11,524 bases of DNA from Pseudomonadota bacterium (lineage in GTDB: Bacteria > Pseudomonadota > Alphaproteobacteria > Caulobacterales > Caulobacteraceae). The position numbers and the translations under genes are program-made. Positions 1-7,093 of the stretch are shown here, piece by piece; position 1 is the first letter of the stretch; each line of letters starts with the position of its first letter. The DNA lies in the NCBI GenBank assembly GCA_023445705.1, contig JAEXKM010000399.1:1-11524 (forward strand), written 5' to 3'. The notes under the pieces are model-generated. The model was not told where the DNA came from and ran no database searches. It worked only from the letters and a program-made list of their open reading frames with translations.

Positions 1-1631
1 AAACGGGCGATCATCTTCGTACCGGCAGGTATCTCGACCGGACGTTCGAAATCGTACATTCGCTGCCAGTTGAAATCGTATCGAGGCAGCCGAAGTAGGA
101 GCTGCGGTTCGCTATTTTGCGGCTTCATTATTAGTGAAGCGGCATAGCCTCTGTAGTGGGCGTGAGGGAACGCCCCGTAGAGCAGCGCATCGGCAGGAAA
201 GGTAAGATAGGCTGTCTCGTCATGCCGTTGTGCATAGGGAGGAATTGCCAAACTTAGGTCAGCTATTACTGCGCTCTGCATCGCCCACTCGGGCGGTACC
301 TTGTGAAAATAGAGCGCAATCCTAGTCCGATCGACAACTGACTTACCAAAGGGTGTGTAGTGCGCTTGAACGCCGATCGCTCCTCCCGCGGGTAGGTAGA
401 CGCCGGCCCCAGGGGGGAGAATCGTGGACTCCGCGCCCACTGCATAGCCCCCTACGAAGTGCTTCCATCGCGTCTCAAGTGCCTTTCCGTCGGCGGGGAT
501 GGACGGCATATAGCCCGCAAGCATATGATGAACGGCGCGCGTATCGCCAACTTTGATTGTCGTCGCGCGGAGCCATTTCGCCTCCTTCATCGGGTTTGCG
601 ATGTAGGGCCGTTGGTAGTCGATGACGCCGGTCGCAGGTACGGTAAATGCGGGCACATCTAAGACCAGATCCGGTTTGCCGAGCGGCCACTCCTCCTCCA
701 CGATCTGGACCTTGAGCAGTGGGTCAGCGCCGTCGCCTCGTGGAGAGCCGGCCTCTATCCAGTGGACTATGGCCTTGACCTGGTCGTCGCTTAGGCTGCG
801 ATCCCCGCGAAACGTCCCGACATGCGGATCAGCGCCCCACGGTGGCATGCGTTTTGTTCGCAGCACCTCACGGATCATCGGCGCAAAGCCCCTTACCGTC
901 TCGTAGTCTCGCATCGCCCAGGGCGCGACCCCGCCTTGCCTGTGGCATTGCACACAATTCTCTATGAGGAGCGGTGCAACATCCCGTACATAGGACAGCT
1001 GTCGTGGGCCGCCGGCCCGATCTCGCTCCGGAAAGTTGATGAGGCAGCCCATCGCTGCTGGGGCGTCTTGTGGCGGTGCTCCACCGCTCAAGATCGCCTC
1101 GATACTCTCGTCGACGAAGTGCCGCCGTGGCGCTCTTTGTCCCCCATAAACCGGCCCATCGGTTAGTGGTCCATGATAGACGACCCGCCAGGATTTTGGA
1201 TCGATAACGAACGCTTCTGCGGTACGTGTCACGCCGAGCGACTCGCCGATCAATTGCTGGCTATCCATAAGGACCGGTACGGGGAACTTGAACTCCGCGG
1301 CCTCGGCGAGGATGTCCTCTCGGCTATCATGTAGAGTTGAGTTCAATAGGAAGACTTGAACTCCCTTTTCGCCATATTTTTCCTTAAGCGCCACTAGGAG
1401 CGGCGTCAGGCCGCGGACGATCGGGCAACCATTGGCTTGGGTGACCAGGACAATCGCAGAGGCGTCGCTCATACGATAGAGTTCGTGAGCCTCGAGATTG
1501 GCGTCGACGAGGACGAAGTTGTCGACGTTCCGCAATGTCGTGCTCTGCCTCTCGTCGGGCATCTTGGCGCTCGTGCATGCGACGAGGAGCGCGGCCGCGA
1601 GGCCCAGAGACAGGAACCGAATGTTGAACAT
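1..1631 (-). CDS. Redoxin / cytochrome c / copper type II monooxygenase fusion lipoprotein (partial, runs off left edge)
   Basis: The reading frame is open from an ATG at 1629-1631 to the window edge, giving 543 residues with no stop. The start is fixed by GGAAGG at 1637-1642, five bases upstream. Residues 1-22 form a lipoprotein signal with lipobox LVAC (Cys19), so the protein is probably membrane-anchored outside the cytoplasm. Residues about 37-190 are thioredoxin-like, with a single Cys in the motif NGCPIVR (Cys69). Residues about 215-310 hold a c-type haem site, CVQCH (226-230). From about 330 on it resembles copper type II ascorbate-dependent monooxygenases (peptidylglycine and dopamine hydroxylases): His368-His369-Met370, His424 and the His490-x-His492 pair match the CuH and CuM ligands in order and spacing. 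The CuM methionine would lie beyond the edge. The gene follows the thioesterase by 90 bases. A hydroxylating role on a metabolite is inference; substrate unknown. Confidence 0.85.
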   Translation of the reverse strand, partial: MFNIRFLSLGLAAALLVACTSAKMPDERQSTTLRNVDNFVLVDANLEAHELYRMSDASAIVLVTQANGCPIVRGLTPLLVALKEKYGEKGVQVFLLNSTLHDSREDILAEAAEFKFPVPVLMDSQQLIGESLGVTRTAEAFVIDPKSWRVVYHGPLTDGPVYGGQRAPRRHFVDESIEAILSGGAPPQDAPAAMGCLINFPERDRAGGPRQLSYVRDVAPLLIENCVQCHRQGGVAPWAMRDYETVRGFAPMIREVLRTKRMPPWGADPHVGTFRGDRSLSDDQVKAIVHWIEAGSPRGDGADPLLKVQIVEEEWPLGKPDLVLDVPAFTVPATGVIDYQRPYIANPMKEAKWLRATTIKVGDTRAVHHMLAGYMPSIPADGKALETRWKHFVGGYAVGAESTILPPGAGVYLPAGGAIGVQAHYTPFGKSVVDRTRIALYFHKVPPEWAMQSAVIADLSLAIPPYAQRHDETAYLTFPADALLYGAFPHAHYRGYAASLIMKPQNSEPQLLLRLPRYDFNWQRMYDFERPVEIPAGTKMIAR

Positions 1632-1721
1632 TACGACCTTCCGCCGAACACGTATTTCGGATCAAATTGGCGGTATGATAAAGTGTATGCAAGTCGAAAT
1701 GGGCGCGCGACAATGTTGCGC

Positions 1722-2462
1722 CTACAATGACATTTTCTCGGCGTAGGGGCGGACGATGCGTTGTATCGCCTGAAGCACCTCATCCCGCCGTTCTTGATGG
1801 AAAAAATGGCCGCCGGGGAAGAGGTGGTGCTCACAGCCTGCTGTTGTAAGATTCGCCCATTCAGACACCAGGCTCGGCGTGACGATCGTATCATCCTGTC
1901 CGGCGAAGGTCGCGATCGGCACATCTACTGTGTGGGTGGCAATCAAGTCCGGATCGCGAAGCAGGTGCAAATCGGCGCGCAGATTAACAAGGGCGCGCTC
2001 GAGAATGCTCGGATGCGCCAAGACTTCTGCGCCGCCGCCGTTTTTCAGCATCCACCGGATGAGGTTCTCGTCGTCGAGAGCAAATGGAGACTGCAAACGC
2101 CAAAGAGGTTGGGCGGCAGATTGGATCATGACTGAGGGACGTTCTATCAGCCCCTCCGACGAACGGACATAACGATAGGCCATATGCGCGCCGAAACTAT
2201 GACCGAATGTCGCATACGGTAGACGAATACATTTCGCGAGATCGGAGACATTGCGCTCCACGACCTCAGCGACATTCATGGCCGCCGACTCATCAGATCG
2301 CCGGCCACGCCCCGGGGCTTCAATTGTTATGAGTTCTACCCAAGGTGGCAGCCGCGGGATCCAACCGTAGTAGCTAGCCTCGCCTCCACCTGCGTGGGCG
2401 AAGCAGACGAGTTGAGCCGTTGCTTGGGCTCGCGGCGCGACGATCCGTGCGGCGCGGCCCAT
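1722..2462 (-). CDS. Type II thioesterase (GrsT/RifR family alpha/beta hydrolase)
   Basis: This 246-residue protein has the usual length of stand-alone thioesterases that clear wrong or stalled acyl groups from the carrier proteins of nonribosomal peptide and polyketide synthases. Visible signatures are CFAHAGGG near residues 20-27, EAPGRGRR at 49-55, the nucleophile motif GHSFG with Ser89, an acidic AGQDD segment (Asp190 or Asp191) and GGHFF with His219, which together make a catalytic triad. It has no signal peptide, so it is cytoplasmic. Its ATG at 2460-2462 directly follows the TAG of the phosphopantetheinyl transferase (2463-2465), and GGAAG lies about nine bases upstream inside that gene, so the two are very likely translated from one message. 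The reaction follows from the family; the partner synthase is not in the window. Confidence 0.92.
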   Translation of the reverse strand: MGRAARIVAPRAQATAQLVCFAHAGGGEASYYGWIPRLPPWVELITIEAPGRGRRSDESAAMNVAEVVERNVSDLAKCIRLPYATFGHSFGAHMAYRYVRSSEGLIERPSVMIQSAAQPLWRLQSPFALDDENLIRWMLKNGGGAEVLAHPSILERALVNLRADLHLLRDPDLIATHTVDVPIATFAGQDDTIVTPSLVSEWANLTTAGCEHHLFPGGHFFHQERRDEVLQAIQRIVRPYAEKMSL

Positions 2463-3284
2463 CTACAGATCTTCCGGCCAGAGCGCGAGCGCGTCGACAA
2501 GGTGGATGTTCTCGCAAGCGCGCACCACAAGCGATGTGGGATCGAACTCCGAAAATCGAATTGTGAGGGGTGGGAGGCCTGCCCCTCCCCGAACAACGAC
2601 TGCACCCTGGTGAGTGTCGCGTATGCGTATGCACCCAGCAGCGACATACGCCTGCTCTCGGATTTCCTTCGTTTCCTGGACGGTGCCGGCGACAACAAAC
2701 GATGGTGCGCGGGATAGCCCGGAAAGACCTTCTCCCGTAGCCTTCAGATAAGCTTCCTTGAGGGTCCAGAGTTCGAGAAATCGCGTGCTCCGGGCGCTCT
2801 CGAGCGCCCTGACATATCTCGCCTCGTTCGGATGGAAGTAAGCGTCAACTACGCCAGTATCGTATGCGGGACGGTGGAGGGGTTCGAAGTCGACGCCGAT
2901 ATTCACTCCGGGAAGGGAGGCTACGGCAACAGCGACCAAGCCCTCGCAATGGGTCACGGAAAAGTCCACGTCGTCGAGCCGCGGCGATTTTACAATAGGC
3001 CGCCCTCTCTCGCCCGATCCGAGAATCCACGAGGTCGGTTCGACACAGCGTGACGATGCCGATAGGGCATACCGCACCAGACCTCGCGCGAGCCGATAGG
3101 CATCGCGCTGCGTAGGATGGGGCAATTGCTCTTCGCGGACGCGCTCATCGTAACTGAGAACCCTGTCGCACCAAGCGAGGACGTCCGACGAGGAATTTGT
3201 CGGATGTCGGGCAGTCCATATAACTATGTTCGCATGTTCCCTCTCGAATTGCCTCTGTAGTTTCCGATCATTGCGCAAGTTCAT
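2463..3284 (-). CDS. Sfp-type 4'-phosphopantetheinyl transferase
   Basis: This enzyme moves the phosphopantetheine arm of coenzyme A onto a serine of carrier proteins, activating peptide or polyketide synthases. The 273 residues show the family's motifs in order: GERGRPIV (91-98), FSVTHCEG (108-115), GVDFE (130-134) and WTLKEAYLKA (173-182). Asp132, Glu134 and Glu177 are the expected magnesium ligands. The length (longer than AcpS, close to or slightly above Sfp) places it in the Sfp/EntD group used in secondary metabolism. The ATG at 3282-3284 has a moderate AAGGG upstream, and no later Met fits before the conserved part. It is the first gene of the leftward unit, abutting the thioesterase, and diverges from the Ros-like gene across about 110 bases. 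The C-terminal third (after about residue 200) is less conserved. Confidence 0.93.
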   Translation of the reverse strand: MNLRNDRKLQRQFEREHANIVIWTARHPTNSSSDVLAWCDRVLSYDERVREEQLPHPTQRDAYRLARGLVRYALSASSRCVEPTSWILGSGERGRPIVKSPRLDDVDFSVTHCEGLVAVAVASLPGVNIGVDFEPLHRPAYDTGVVDAYFHPNEARYVRALESARSTRFLELWTLKEAYLKATGEGLSGLSRAPSFVVAGTVQETKEIREQAYVAAGCIRIRDTHQGAVVVRGGAGLPPLTIRFSEFDPTSLVVRACENIHLVDALALWPEDL

Positions 3285-3394
3285 CGAGTTGGCCCTTACG
3301 CTGGAGATTTGAGCGTCGATGCCGAGGCTGCGAGGGAGTCAGCGAAACATTACCAGTATTCACTTATCAACCAAATGCGGTGGAGATCGCCGGT
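3285..3394. promoter_or_regulatory. Divergent intergenic region between transferase and Ros-like gene
   Basis: This short gap must hold the promoters of both the leftward phosphopantetheinyl transferase unit and the rightward Ros-like gene. The part next to the regulator, about 3344-3376, is clearly more AT-rich than its surroundings and contains several T-A steps, the kind of DNA that Ros/MucR proteins bind. I could not place a convincing -35/-10 pair on either strand. Autoregulation of the regulator and control of the metabolite genes from here is inference. Confidence 0.4.
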
Positions 3395-3982
3395 ATGTTG
3401 ACGAGATGCGCCGCGATATATATCCCGGCCAAAATCCCCGACTTACCGGGCAGCAATGGAGTCGCCTCAATGGTGGAGCGAATTGAAGCCGAGCTCGAAG
3501 CTCGCCTGGCGACCGAAATCGCCGTTGCCTATCTTGCAAACAATACCGTCGAGCGCGCGGACCTCGGCAGTTTGATCAGGGACATCCGTAGTGCTCTTGC
3601 AGACCGAGACGGCGCGGTGAACGTCGTCGCTGCTGTGGAAACGTCAGAGGCGCCCGTCATTCCGCTGACGCAGCAACCAGAGCCCCCAAGTGCAAAGGGG
3701 CCGACTTTGGTGACGGTCCAGCCTGCAGTGCCAGTCGACCAGTCGATCACTGACGAGTACCTGATTAGCCTTGAAGACGGTAAACACTATCGTTCGCTGC
3801 GAAGGCACCTCATGGCGAAGTACGGTATGACCCCGGAAGATTATCGAAGGAAATGGGATCTTCCGCACGACTATCCGATGGTGGCCCCGAGTTACGCTCG
3901 AGATAGATCGGAGGTCGCAAAGAGGACCGGCCTAGGGCGCTCTGTTGTGATCGCGAAATCAAAAAACGCAGGTCGACACTAG
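3395..3982 (+). CDS. Ros/MucR-family transcriptional regulator lacking zinc ligands
   Basis: Residues about 36-70 match the N-terminal oligomerisation segment of the family (TEIAVAYLANN...). Residues 118-182 match the DNA-binding domain, with SLRRHL, MTPEDYRRKWDLPHDYPMVAP and a final GLGR. Relative to Agrobacterium Ros, both zinc cysteines are gone (Ser125, Asp128). The first histidine is kept as His138, but the positions of the second are Lys142 and Tyr143, so it should not bind zinc in the Ros way. Some rhizobial relatives are known to fold without zinc. A Pro/Val-rich linker joins the two domains. At 195 residues it is longer than the usual 140-150. I chose ATG 3395 for its GGTGGAG; GTG 3380 lacks a ribosome site, and ATG 3470 also has GGAG upstream and would give 170 residues, closer to the family. 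Target genes are unknown. Confidence 0.88.
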   Translation: MLTRCAAIYIPAKIPDLPGSNGVASMVERIEAELEARLATEIAVAYLANNTVERADLGSLIRDIRSALADRDGAVNVVAAVETSEAPVIPLTQQPEPPSAKGPTLVTVQPAVPVDQSITDEYLISLEDGKHYRSLRRHLMAKYGMTPEDYRRKWDLPHDYPMVAPSYARDRSEVAKRTGLGRSVVIAKSKNAGRH

Positions 3983-4009
3983 CGCCGAAAATTCCTCGCT
4001 AACTAGCGC
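3978..4009. repeat. 8-bp direct repeat ACTAGCGC spanning two convergent gene ends
   Basis: ACTAGCGC occurs at 3978-3985 and again at 4002-4009. The first copy holds the TAG stop of the Ros-like gene; the minus-strand stop of the facing small gene lies at 3999-4001, just left of the second copy. Only 16 bases separate the two stop codons. A short TAGCG...CGCTA inverted repeat (five paired bases, 12-base loop) lies inside. Neither is long enough to call a terminator. This could be chance. Confidence 0.3.
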
Positions 4010-4223
4010 TCGCCTCATACAAATCGCTAAGCTCGCGTTCGAGTAACTCAAGCAGCGCGAGCGCTATCTTGTGTTGCGAGCGAGCGATCTCGCACTCGGG
4101 AAGCGCTGCGAGCAGCTCGCCTGCTTCAATTGCATGCATGATCGCAATGAGGCTTCCGAGCCGTGACCTTAGGCTGTTCTCGCTCGGCTGGCGTCGGGGC
4201 AGGGCGACGACTTCACCAATCAT
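3999..4223 (-). CDS. Small helical hypothetical protein (74 aa)
   Basis: I do not recognise this protein. The start is set at ATG 4221-4223 because GAGG lies six bases upstream; the same frame could also begin at ATG 4229 or GTG 4235. After a short basic stretch (LPRRQPSENSLRSR) the rest is rich in Leu, Ala, Ile and Glu and is likely all-helical, ending ELLERELSDLYEASAS. It has no signal peptide and no membrane segment. The single Cys (in PECEIARSQHK) is isolated. It converges on the Ros-like gene with 16 bases between stop codons. Codon choice looks like that of real genes nearby, but with no homologue recalled it remains a moderate call. Confidence 0.5.
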   Translation of the reverse strand: MIGEVVALPRRQPSENSLRSRLGSLIAIMHAIEAGELLAALPECEIARSQHKIALALLELLERELSDLYEASAS

Positions 4224-4528
4224 TGTCATCCTCACTAACGGCCGGGTGCTGTCCCGTGCTCAGCAGGCCACCGTATAGGTGCCTCACTCGCTCTTAAGTC
4301 GAACACCATCACATCCTGCACCGCCTGTCCAGGCTGCGAAAACTACATTTGTGGATTGCGATATACATTGAAATCCTGGAAGCTGCGCCTTCCCAGAGAC
4401 GATGTCTGCCAGCGGAGCGAGGTCGGACAGGCAGATCGCGCTTTGGTCCCACCCGTCATGGTCGCGGTGCATGCTGCGTGTTGGACGTGTAGTAAATCTA
4501 TCTTGGTATGGAACTGCATGGAGGGCAG
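4224..4528. other. Intergenic stretch upstream of FkbM gene, no confident gene
   Basis: About 300 bases separate the small minus-strand gene from the methyltransferase start. A 62-codon minus-strand frame (4284-4472) contains the phrase DGWDQSAICLSDLAPLADIV; it has no ribosome site I trust and matches nothing I recognise, though the frame stays open upstream into the methyltransferase start, so it could be a gene remnant. The promoter of the methyltransferase must be here or further upstream, but I found no clear -35/-10 pair. No RNA gene is visible. Confidence 0.4.
4520..4525 (+). promoter_or_regulatory. Ribosome binding site deciding the FkbM start
   Basis: GGAGGG lies three bases before the ATG at 4529. 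The upstream in-frame ATG at 4508 has no such site. This is why the protein is taken to begin MSTEDW rather than seven residues earlier. The spacing is somewhat short. Confidence 0.6.
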
Positions 4529-5332
4529 ATGTCGACTGAAGACTGGGCCAATCTGTTCCTTAGGGCCGGGTGGGATGGAATCGCAGCTAGCGCATTCGCT
4601 TCTTCGTCAGATGCGTGTAGCGACGCGCTTGCGGTGGGACTGCCGTTGATGCCGGCGGGCGTTCGGCGGCCTGGAACCCTGGTAGATGTTGGCGCAAATC
4701 GCGGAGCTTGGGCCCGCGCGGCGAGGCGTTTTTTTCCGGATGCGACTATCCATTGCGTTGAAGCCGATCCCGCGCTTGCTAGCCAACTCAGCCAGACTTT
4801 TGACGACGACCCACGAACGCACGTGCACGCCGTGGCGGCTGGTGCGGCCCGTGGTACGGTTAAATTTAACCGATACTCCTATTCGGAACTCAGCAGCACG
4901 AGACCATTACAGGATCAATTTGAGAAAACATGGAATGTAAACATACTGGATAAGGTAATGGTCGATATTTGCCCTTTAGATGCTCTTCTGCCGGGAGATA
5001 TTACTCAGCCGGTTTGGCTGAAGATCGATGTTCAGGGGGGGGAGCAGGAGGTATTTGAAGGGGCGGTTGCGCTGCTCAACAAGGTAGAATTGCTAATGGT
5101 CGAGGTGGCATTTACGAGTGTGTACTCCGGGGACGTCGATTTTTGGGCGGTAAATCGGCATTTGACGACGCATTGCGGTCTCACGCTCTACAATCTTGGA
5201 AATCTACATAGAGAGCCAGGCCCAGAGCTTGTCTGGGGCGATGCGATCTATGTGAGACCAGAATGTTTTGGAACGGAGTCTCCAATCGGCGGAGACGTGT
5301 TTGCCCCAAGCCTTCGGCTTACGAATATCTAG
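4529..5332 (+). CDS. FkbM-family SAM-dependent methyltransferase
   Basis: FkbM-type enzymes transfer a methyl group from S-adenosylmethionine, usually to a hydroxyl on a polyketide, peptide or sugar. The 267-residue protein shows LVDVGANRGAWA (51-62, the SAM-binding glycine loop), IHCVEADP (74-81, with Glu78 expected to bind the ribose), and LKIDVQGGEQEVFEGA (164-179), the strongest family signature, followed by a beta-strand LLMVEVAF. It has no signal peptide or membrane segment. Base composition falls in the second half (AT-rich stretches near 4860-4960), unlike the GC-rich genes to the right, which may mark a separate transfer. It converges on the UDP-xylose synthase gene 121 bases away. 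The substrate cannot be read from the sequence; a glycan sugar or the product of the neighbouring assembly line are both possible. Confidence 0.9.
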   Translation: MSTEDWANLFLRAGWDGIAASAFASSSDACSDALAVGLPLMPAGVRRPGTLVDVGANRGAWARAARRFFPDATIHCVEADPALASQLSQTFDDDPRTHVHAVAAGAARGTVKFNRYSYSELSSTRPLQDQFEKTWNVNILDKVMVDICPLDALLPGDITQPVWLKIDVQGGEQEVFEGAVALLNKVELLMVEVAFTSVYSGDVDFWAVNRHLTTHCGLTLYNLGNLHREPGPELVWGDAIYVRPECFGTESPIGGDVFAPSLRLTNI

Positions 5333-5453
5333 GTGGCATCCATCAGGGGGCATGCGCAGCCGACAGTGGGGAGGCAAGCCCTTCGTAGCTTTCGCTTTTG
5401 ACGCCATGGAGTGACCTGAGGCGTGCTGGTGGCATCGAGGCTGCTCTTGCCCG

Positions 5454-6458
5454 TCAATACGACTGCCCTGCCCGGGCAGCGTTGTTTGGACCAGTGATCT
5501 CAATCGGCAAATGAACGACGTTCGTCCGCAGCACCCGATCGAAGTACGCGATCGTTGCTAGCAGCCCTGCATCGAGGTCCGTTGTGGGCTCCCAACCCGT
5601 GAGCTTCTTCGCCTTGGTGATGTCGGGTTGGCGCCGCTGTGGGTCGTCAGAGGGGAGCGGCCGGTGCTCGATCTTCGACTTCGACCCGGTCAGCGCGATC
5701 ACCTTCTCCGCAAGGGCTTTGATGGTGAATTCTCCGGGGTTGCCGAGGTTGATCGGGCCTGTAATGTCGTCGTCGGTGTCCATCAAACGCAGAAAGCCTT
5801 CCACGAGATCGTCAACGAAGCAGAATGAGCGAGTCTGTATGCCCTCGCCGTAGAGTGTAATCGCCTCACCCCTCAGCGCCTGGATGATGAAGTTCGACAC
5901 GACCCGCCCGTCGTTTGGGTGCATGCGTGGACCATAGGTGTTGAAGATACGCGCTACCTTGATCTTCACGTCGTGCTGCCGATGGTAGTCGAAGAACAGG
6001 GTCTCGGCGCAGCGCTTACCCTCGTCGTAGCAGGAGCGGACGCCGATAGGATTGACATTGCCCCAGTACTCTTCCGGCTGGGGGTGTACAGTAGGGTCGC
6101 CATAAACCTCGCTCGTGGAGGCCTGGAAAATCTTGGCCCGCCGCCGTTTGGCTAGGCCGAGCACGTTGATTGCGCCGTGCACCGACGTCTTGGTCGTCTG
6201 CACGGGATCGGACTGGTAGTGCAGCGGCGAGGCCGGGCAGGCCAGATTGTAGATCTCGTCGACCTCTACATAGAGAGGGAAGGTCACATCGTGGCGCATA
6301 AGCTCAAAGTCAGGGTTCGGTAGCAGGTGAGCGACGTTGCGTCGGGCGCCCGTATAGAAGTTATCGACGCAAAGCACCTCGTGTCCCTGATCCAGCAGCC
6401 GTTCGCATAGGTGCGAGCCGATGAAGCCGGCGCCGCCGGTCACGAGGATGCGCTTCAT
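5454..6458 (-). CDS. UDP-glucuronate decarboxylase (UDP-xylose synthase), extended SDR family
   Basis: This 334-residue enzyme should convert UDP-glucuronate to UDP-xylose with bound NAD, supplying xylose for surface polysaccharide or glycosylated products. It begins with the Rossmann motif GGAGFIG (8-14), followed by VDNFYTG (31-37) typical of the subfamily. NLACPASPLHYQ (71-82), STSEVYGDP (114-122, with Thr115 and Glu117 in the active site), SCYDEGKR (142-149, Tyr144 and Lys148 as the catalytic pair), RIFNTYGPRM (170-179) and DPQRRQPDI (272-280) are all hallmarks of UDP-xylose synthases rather than 4-epimerases. It is cytoplasmic with no extra membrane domain. AGAAGG stands eight bases before the ATG at 6456-6458. 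It is full-length and looks intact. No glycosyltransferase lies beside it. Confidence 0.93.
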   Translation of the reverse strand: MKRILVTGGAGFIGSHLCERLLDQGHEVLCVDNFYTGARRNVAHLLPNPDFELMRHDVTFPLYVEVDEIYNLACPASPLHYQSDPVQTTKTSVHGAINVLGLAKRRRAKIFQASTSEVYGDPTVHPQPEEYWGNVNPIGVRSCYDEGKRCAETLFFDYHRQHDVKIKVARIFNTYGPRMHPNDGRVVSNFIIQALRGEAITLYGEGIQTRSFCFVDDLVEGFLRLMDTDDDITGPINLGNPGEFTIKALAEKVIALTGSKSKIEHRPLPSDDPQRRQPDITKAKKLTGWEPTTDLDAGLLATIAYFDRVLRTNVVHLPIEITGPNNAARAGQSY

Positions 6459-6743
6459 ATACCGGACCTTCTCGCAAACACCCCAAGACGAGCGCCAATT
6501 TTCCCTTGAGACCGCTCGCGATGAAATGCATATGCCGCGCGGCGGCGTGTCGGGATAAGTGTATGGTAGTGTTGGTGCGCCGGATAGGGGGATTTATTGG
6601 TGGTCCGAAAATCTAACCTAGCCTCGGTAGAAATCGCGCCGAAGGTAAAGGTGGAGCAGCAAGTGCGCCTTTTGACGGGGGCGAGATGATCAGCTTCAGG
6701 TGCTCGTCGAGCTAATAGCGACCTGAGTGGCTCATCACCTCTG
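6459..6743. other. Intergenic stretch between UDP-xylose synthase and XRE gene
   Basis: About 285 bases without a gene I can defend. It should carry the promoter of the leftward UDP-xylose synthase gene near its left end, but no convincing hexamer pair is visible. At about 6627-6705 the minus strand reads LDEHLKLIISPPSKGAL after an in-frame stop, which looks like protein-coding text and could be a decayed gene fragment. A 29-codon plus-strand frame from 6602 ends in TGA near 6690. Neither has support beyond being open. Confidence 0.3.
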
Positions 6744-7016
6744 TCACCTCGGCGAGGTCGTCCGCTTTCGCCCGCTTTGCAGCGGACGAGGCGCTTCCGT
6801 TCCCTCCGGCGGCTCTACAAAGAACTCGGCCAGCGGCACTTCGAGAATGCGTGCTAGGCGATCAAGCAGCGGAAGCGACGGGTTTCCGCGCTGACGTTCC
6901 AATTCGCTGATGTAGGCGCGATCCACACCGGAATCGGCGGCGAGCCGTTCCTGCGACACACCTCGCTCCGCGCGGAGTCGTCTGAGATTCCACGCCAAGA
7001 GCGCGAGCCCGTCCAT
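6744..7016 (-). CDS. XRE-family helix-turn-helix regulator
   Basis: This small DNA-binding protein (90 residues) has a helix-turn-helix of the phage Cro/CI type at about residues 8-62: NLRRLRAERGVSQERLA, then DSGVDRAYISELERQRGNPSL, then LDRLARILEVPLAEFF. The pattern is close to that of the controller proteins of restriction-modification systems, but no methylase or nuclease gene is present here. A basic tail (GRKRTTSPR) follows. I chose ATG 7014-7016; a TTG at 7035-7037 would add seven residues. Neither has a good ribosome site. It diverges from the zinc-ribbon gene, and an 11-base palindrome in the shared gap is a candidate operator. Regulators like this typically repress their own promoter. 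Confidence 0.85.
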   Translation of the reverse strand: MDGLALLAWNLRRLRAERGVSQERLAADSGVDRAYISELERQRGNPSLPLLDRLARILEVPLAEFFVEPPEGTEAPRPLQSGRKRTTSPR

Positions 7017-7053
7017 GCGGACAAGCGACCGATTCAACCCGCGTTAATCCACG

Positions 7054-7064
7054 GGCTAATAGCC
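7054..7064. promoter_or_regulatory. Candidate operator GGCT-AAT-AGCC for the XRE regulator
   Basis: GGCT and AGCC form a perfect inverted repeat around AAT, in the 77-base gap between the divergent XRE and zinc-ribbon genes, about 38 bases from the regulator's ATG. The half-site layout (4 + 3 spacer + 4) resembles the GACT-N3-AGTC boxes bound by restriction-modification controller proteins, whose sequence this regulator resembles. Binding is inferred from position and symmetry only. Confidence 0.4.
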
Positions 7065-7093
7065 TACATATTAATTGGAGGGCGGAGGTTGAT

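Noticed and set aside
353..1166. Several short plus-strand frames
   Set aside because: They are the reverse of the long copper monooxygenase frame, which runs without a stop to the left edge and has clear domains.
1632..1721. Separate promoter for the copper monooxygenase gene
   Set aside because: The region has AT-rich pieces such as TTTATCAT, but no -35 with proper spacing. It is long enough for a promoter, so one cannot be excluded.
4284..4472. 62-codon minus-strand frame as a gene
   Set aside because: No ribosome site, no recognised family, and the frame continues upstream into the methyltransferase start. Kept only as a possible remnant.
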